From positions 1 through 8,595 of the forward strand of contig CAKZPJ010000875.1 in assembly GCA_937138955.1 (NCBI GenBank): a DNA stretch of 8,595 nucleotides. Direction: 5' to 3'. Positions 6,668-8,595 of this stretch are shown piece by piece (position 1 is the first letter of the stretch; every line of letters starts with the position of its first letter). The DNA comes from an uncultured Flammeovirgaceae bacterium (GTDB taxonomy: Bacteria; Bacteroidota; Bacteroidia; Cytophagales; Cyclobacteriaceae). The position numbers were made by a program, and so were the translations under genes. Under the pieces are notes generated by a model that had not been told where the DNA came from, ran no database searches, and saw only the letters and a list, made by a program, of their open reading frames with translations.

Positions 6668-7189
6668 ATGGTACTGGAAGAGTTTAAAACCCGCGTACTC
6701 CCCGTTAAGAATAAGCTTTACCGCTTTGCCCTGCGCTTCTTAAATAATGAAGACGAAGCGCAAGATGTGGTGCAGGAAGTATTTATTAAAGCGTGGAATC
6801 AGCGGGAAGACCTTCACTTGTACCGCAGTGTAGAGGCTTGGTGCATGCAAGTGACCCGCAACCTCTCACTGAACCGGTTAAAATCCGGGCATTACCGTAA
6901 TACGCAGGAACTTACCGATGGTCAGAAGGCGCACTATGACCCATCACCGTATGACCAAGCCGAAACGCGGGATGTATTACAAACGATCGATCAATTGCTG
7001 CAACGCTTACCGCAGGCTCAGCAACAGGTGCTTCAATTACGCGATATGGAGGGCTACGCTTACCAGGAGATTAGCGATGTTCTGGAAATGCCCCTCGCTC
7101 AAGTAAAAGTGAACCTGTTTCGGGCTCGGAAAGCGCTACGCGAACAACTAATAAAAATGAATGCTTATGGAATTGACCACCATTCGTGA
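6668..7189 (+). CDS. ECF-type RNA polymerase sigma-70 family factor
   Basis: This 173-residue protein has only the two domains of a group 4 (ECF) sigma factor. Region 2 spans about residues 14-80. It includes the core-binding stretch EDEAQDVVQEVFIKAWNQRE and a helix with VEAWCMQVTRNLSLNRLKS that would melt and read the -10 element. Region 4 spans about 105-162, with the LPQAQQQVLQLRDMEGYAY segment followed by the helix-turn-helix EISDVLEMPLAQVKVNLFRARKALRE reading the -35. It would direct RNA polymerase to a small set of promoters, probably including its own. The downstream membrane protein gene overlaps its 3' end, the usual sign of a sigma/anti-sigma pair. The ATG at 6668 is chosen because it gives the standard length and follows the promoter-like pair directly. 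No Shine-Dalgarno sequence is seen. The signal sensed is unknown. Confidence 0.95.
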   Translation: MVLEEFKTRVLPVKNKLYRFALRFLNNEDEAQDVVQEVFIKAWNQREDLHLYRSVEAWCMQVTRNLSLNRLKSGHYRNTQELTDGQKAHYDPSPYDQAETRDVLQTIDQLLQRLPQAQQQVLQLRDMEGYAYQEISDVLEMPLAQVKVNLFRARKALREQLIKMNAYGIDHHS

Positions 7190-7664
7190 ACTCGTAGACA
7201 AATACTGGAACGGCGAAACCTCGCTGGAAGAAGAAGCACAGTTACAACGCTACTTCCAAGAGGAAGAAGCTCCGGCTGACTTGAAAAAGGAAGCTGCTTT
7301 GTTTCGTTACTACCAGTCCAATACCCGCTTCCGCACGCTAGATGAACGGTTTGATGAACAGCTTACTCAGCGTATTGAGCAGAAACAAGCTAAGCAACGG
7401 TGGTTAGCGTATCAGCCATTGCTGCGAATTGCTGCTGCCGTTGTCTTGGTAATACTAGCTGCCGTGCTGTTCCGAACCGAATGGATCGGCGAGACTAATC
7501 CGGTAGCTGCGGAAGATACGTACGAAGACCCGAGGTTGGCCTATGAGCAAACTAAAGAAGCTTTACTGCTGGTATCCAGCTTAATGAACGAAGGAACCCA
7601 GCATATTCAAGAATTAGAAACTTTTAGCGAAGCCCAAGAAACTGTAAAAACACAAATTCCATGA
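7161..7664 (+). CDS. Putative membrane anti-sigma factor (no zinc-finger motif)
   Basis: This 167-residue protein has a helical, charged cytoplasmic N-terminus (IRELVDKYWNGETSLEEEAQ, about residues 8-27, and on to about 80). One membrane helix follows at about 87-104 (LLRIAAAVVLVILAAVLF), then a periplasmic tail of about 60 residues. Position directly after an ECF sigma gene, overlap with it, and single-pass topology together suggest an anti-sigma factor that holds the sigma at the membrane. There is not a single cysteine, so the classical HxxxCxxC zinc-binding anti-sigma motif is absent. The YWNGETSLEEE-type N-terminus is typical of such genes in Bacteroidota. Two starts are possible: ATG 7161 (29-bp overlap with the sigma gene) or ATG 7167 (23 bp). 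Its stop shares ATGA with the start of the next gene, implying translational coupling. The anti-sigma role is inferred from context. Confidence 0.8.
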   Translation: MLMELTTIRELVDKYWNGETSLEEEAQLQRYFQEEEAPADLKKEAALFRYYQSNTRFRTLDERFDEQLTQRIEQKQAKQRWLAYQPLLRIAAAVVLVILAAVLFRTEWIGETNPVAAEDTYEDPRLAYEQTKEALLLVSSLMNEGTQHIQELETFSEAQETVKTQIP

Positions 7665-8197
7665 AACGATTAATTATTATCATAGCCGCTATGCAATTAC
7701 TTGCTCTTAGCGTGAATGCCCAAAATAATGTGCTGGCTCCATTGTTTGACAAATATGCCGACGATGAAGACTTTACCAAAGTTACGATCACCAGTAAAAT
7801 GTTCAGTCTCTTTACCGAGTTTGAGCCGGAAGATCCAGAGACTAAGGAACTAACCGAAGCAGTGAGTAAACTGCAAGGACTTAAAATTTTAGCCTCCGAC
7901 AGTGTTAATAACGCCCGAAGTTACTTCAAAGATGCTACCGCTCAGGTGCGAAAAGGAAACATGGAAGAGTTGATGTCGATTCGCGATGGCAAAGATGATA
8001 TGCTCTTTATGATTCAGGAAGAAGCTGGAAAAATTAGCGAGTTGGTGATGCTGGTAGGTGGCGAACATAAGTTTGTTGCCCTGAGCCTCTACGGGGAAAT
8101 TGATCTCAAGCAAATTTCTAAAATTTCTAAGGGAATGAAGATTGACGGCATGAAGTATCTGGAGAATATTGACAACGAAGGCGATGATCAGGAGTAA
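7661..8197 (+). CDS. Secreted DUF4252 domain-containing protein
   Basis: This 178-residue protein has a clear signal peptide: basic MKR, a hydrophobic core, then SVNA before the likely cut after residue 20, leaving a Gln at the new N-terminus. There is no lipobox Cys, so it would be periplasmic rather than a lipoprotein. The mature part matches the DUF4252 pattern. It begins with LFDKYADDEDFTKVTITSKMF (about 28-48), has a central SKLQGLKILAS strand region (about 69-79), then a LMSIRDGKDDMLFMIQEEAG segment (about 104-123) and a LVMLVGGEHKFVALSLYGEIDLKQI close (about 127-151). The tail is acidic. DUF4252 proteins are common in Bacteroidota behind ECF sigma/anti-sigma pairs; their function is not known. 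The start overlaps the anti-sigma stop by 4 bp. The stop lies 14 bp inside the next gene. Confidence 0.9.
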   Translation: MKRLIIIIAAMQLLALSVNAQNNVLAPLFDKYADDEDFTKVTITSKMFSLFTEFEPEDPETKELTEAVSKLQGLKILASDSVNNARSYFKDATAQVRKGNMEELMSIRDGKDDMLFMIQEEAGKISELVMLVGGEHKFVALSLYGEIDLKQISKISKGMKIDGMKYLENIDNEGDDQE

Positions 8198-8595
8198 ACA
8201 ACATATCCCAAAGTTAGCCAGCATATTCGTGCTGGCTTTTACTTGCTCTCTTGCTAGTTTAGCGCAGAGCCGCACCGTAGATAATTTTCTGGAAGATCAT
8301 CCGCCTAGTCAAAAGTTCTTTCTCTACCCCAGCACTTTGCGGATGGTTAATATAGAGAAGCACCCTGACTTCTACGCGCTGGTACACGACATTGACAAGT
8401 TACGAGTGCTGATGTACGATAAGGGCGAGAACAGCTTTTCTCAACAAACCATTCGTACCTTGAGCCAGGGGGTAGAACAGGAAAACTATCAGGAACTGAT
8501 GACTTTCCAAGCCGACGGACAAAACGTACATTTGTATTCTCTGGGCGACGAAGACACTCCCGAAGGAGTAGTCGGTTTGATAGAAACGGACGATA
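8184..8595 (+). CDS. Second secreted DUF4252-like protein, partial at right edge
   Basis: From the ATG at 8184 an open frame of 137 codons runs to the window edge, overlapping the previous gene by 14 bp in another frame. It opens MIRSKQHIPK and continues with a hydrophobic stretch (about 11-26) ending ASLAQ, a signal peptide with a likely cut after residue 27. The Cys at about residue 21 is preceded by AFT, a poor lipobox. The mature part shows a DUF4252-like plan: a segment around STLRMVNIEKHPDFYALVHD (about 50-69), the DKLRVLMYDKGE strand region (about 71-82), then YQELMTFQADGQNVHLYSLG (about 103-122) and VVGLIETDD at the edge. This parallels the LMSIRDGKDDMLFMI and LVMLVGG parts of its neighbour, so the two are likely diverged paralogues. 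The C-terminus is missing. A terminator-like hairpin lies inside its signal-peptide codons. Confidence 0.85.
   Translation, partial: MIRSKQHIPKLASIFVLAFTCSLASLAQSRTVDNFLEDHPPSQKFFLYPSTLRMVNIEKHPDFYALVHDIDKLRVLMYDKGENSFSQQTIRTLSQGVEQENYQELMTFQADGQNVHLYSLGDEDTPEGVVGLIETDD
8216..8240 (+). terminator. Terminator-like hairpin within the second DUF4252 gene (possible attenuator)
   Basis: AGCCAGCA (8216-8223) and TGCTGGCT (8230-8237) form a perfect 8-bp stem with a 6-base loop, followed directly by TTT (four T's from 8237 to 8240). It starts 18 bases after the stop of the first DUF4252 gene and spans codons 11-18 of the second. The shape is that of an intrinsic terminator with a short T-run. In this position it could cut back transcription of the second gene unless ribosomes translating it keep the stem open. 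The function is inferred. Confidence 0.5.

Noticed and set aside
8195..8240. Hairpin at 8216-8240 as the plain end of the operon, with nothing coding after it
   Set aside because: The frame from 8184 stays open for 137 codons to the edge, with a signal peptide and DUF4252-like segments, so the operon continues past the hairpin.
7889..8275. Minus-strand open frame of 128 codons across the two DUF4252 genes
   Set aside because: It is antisense to two overlapping genes with signal peptides and family features, and its product is compositionally odd.

Overview
The window looks like chromosomal DNA of a member of the Bacteroidota, most likely a marine Cytophagia-type bacterium. The reasons are the gene content (orphan ~800-residue double-FtsX permease, ECF sigma factor followed by a cysteine-free membrane protein and DUF4252 proteins, and a circularly permuted ATP-grasp/alpha-E/transglutaminase set), the near absence of Shine-Dalgarno sequences, and a TAnnTTTG-type promoter box. 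The genus cannot be fixed from the sequence alone. No RNA gene, insertion sequence or CRISPR array was seen.

Left third (1-3233, all on the minus strand). A three-gene cluster is read right to left: a circularly permuted type 2 ATP-grasp protein, an alpha-E (DUF403) protein, and a transglutaminase-like protein that runs off the left edge just after its catalytic Cys motif. This trio is widely conserved. It is thought to make or process a peptide or amide-linked product, but the product is not established. A 140-bp gap between the first two genes is filled by a nested inverted repeat built from copies of GTGTTATRGT.

Middle (3234-6216). A 211-bp gap carries two short perfect palindromes. Next comes one long MacB/FtsX-type ABC transporter permease on the minus strand with no ATPase gene in view. 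A 342-bp divergent gap follows, with a candidate promoter for the permease and a symmetric 68-nt hairpin.

Right part (6217-8595, all plus strand). A small two-helix membrane protein of unknown function is followed by a tightly packed operon. It holds an ECF sigma factor, a putative anti-sigma factor (overlapping the sigma gene by 23-29 bp), a secreted DUF4252 protein (4-bp ATGA overlap) and a second secreted DUF4252 protein (14-bp overlap, cut by the right edge). A GTAAC/GTCTT promoter-like pair sits directly before the sigma gene and suggests autoregulation with an almost leaderless transcript. A terminator-like hairpin lies inside the signal-peptide codons of the second DUF4252 gene and may set the ratio of the two paralogues.

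The module families are known, but their substrates and outputs are largely uncharacterised. The least explained items are the non-coding structures: the 1537-1670 and 5990-6057 inverted repeats, the 3361-3395 palindromes and the in-gene hairpin at 8216-8240.
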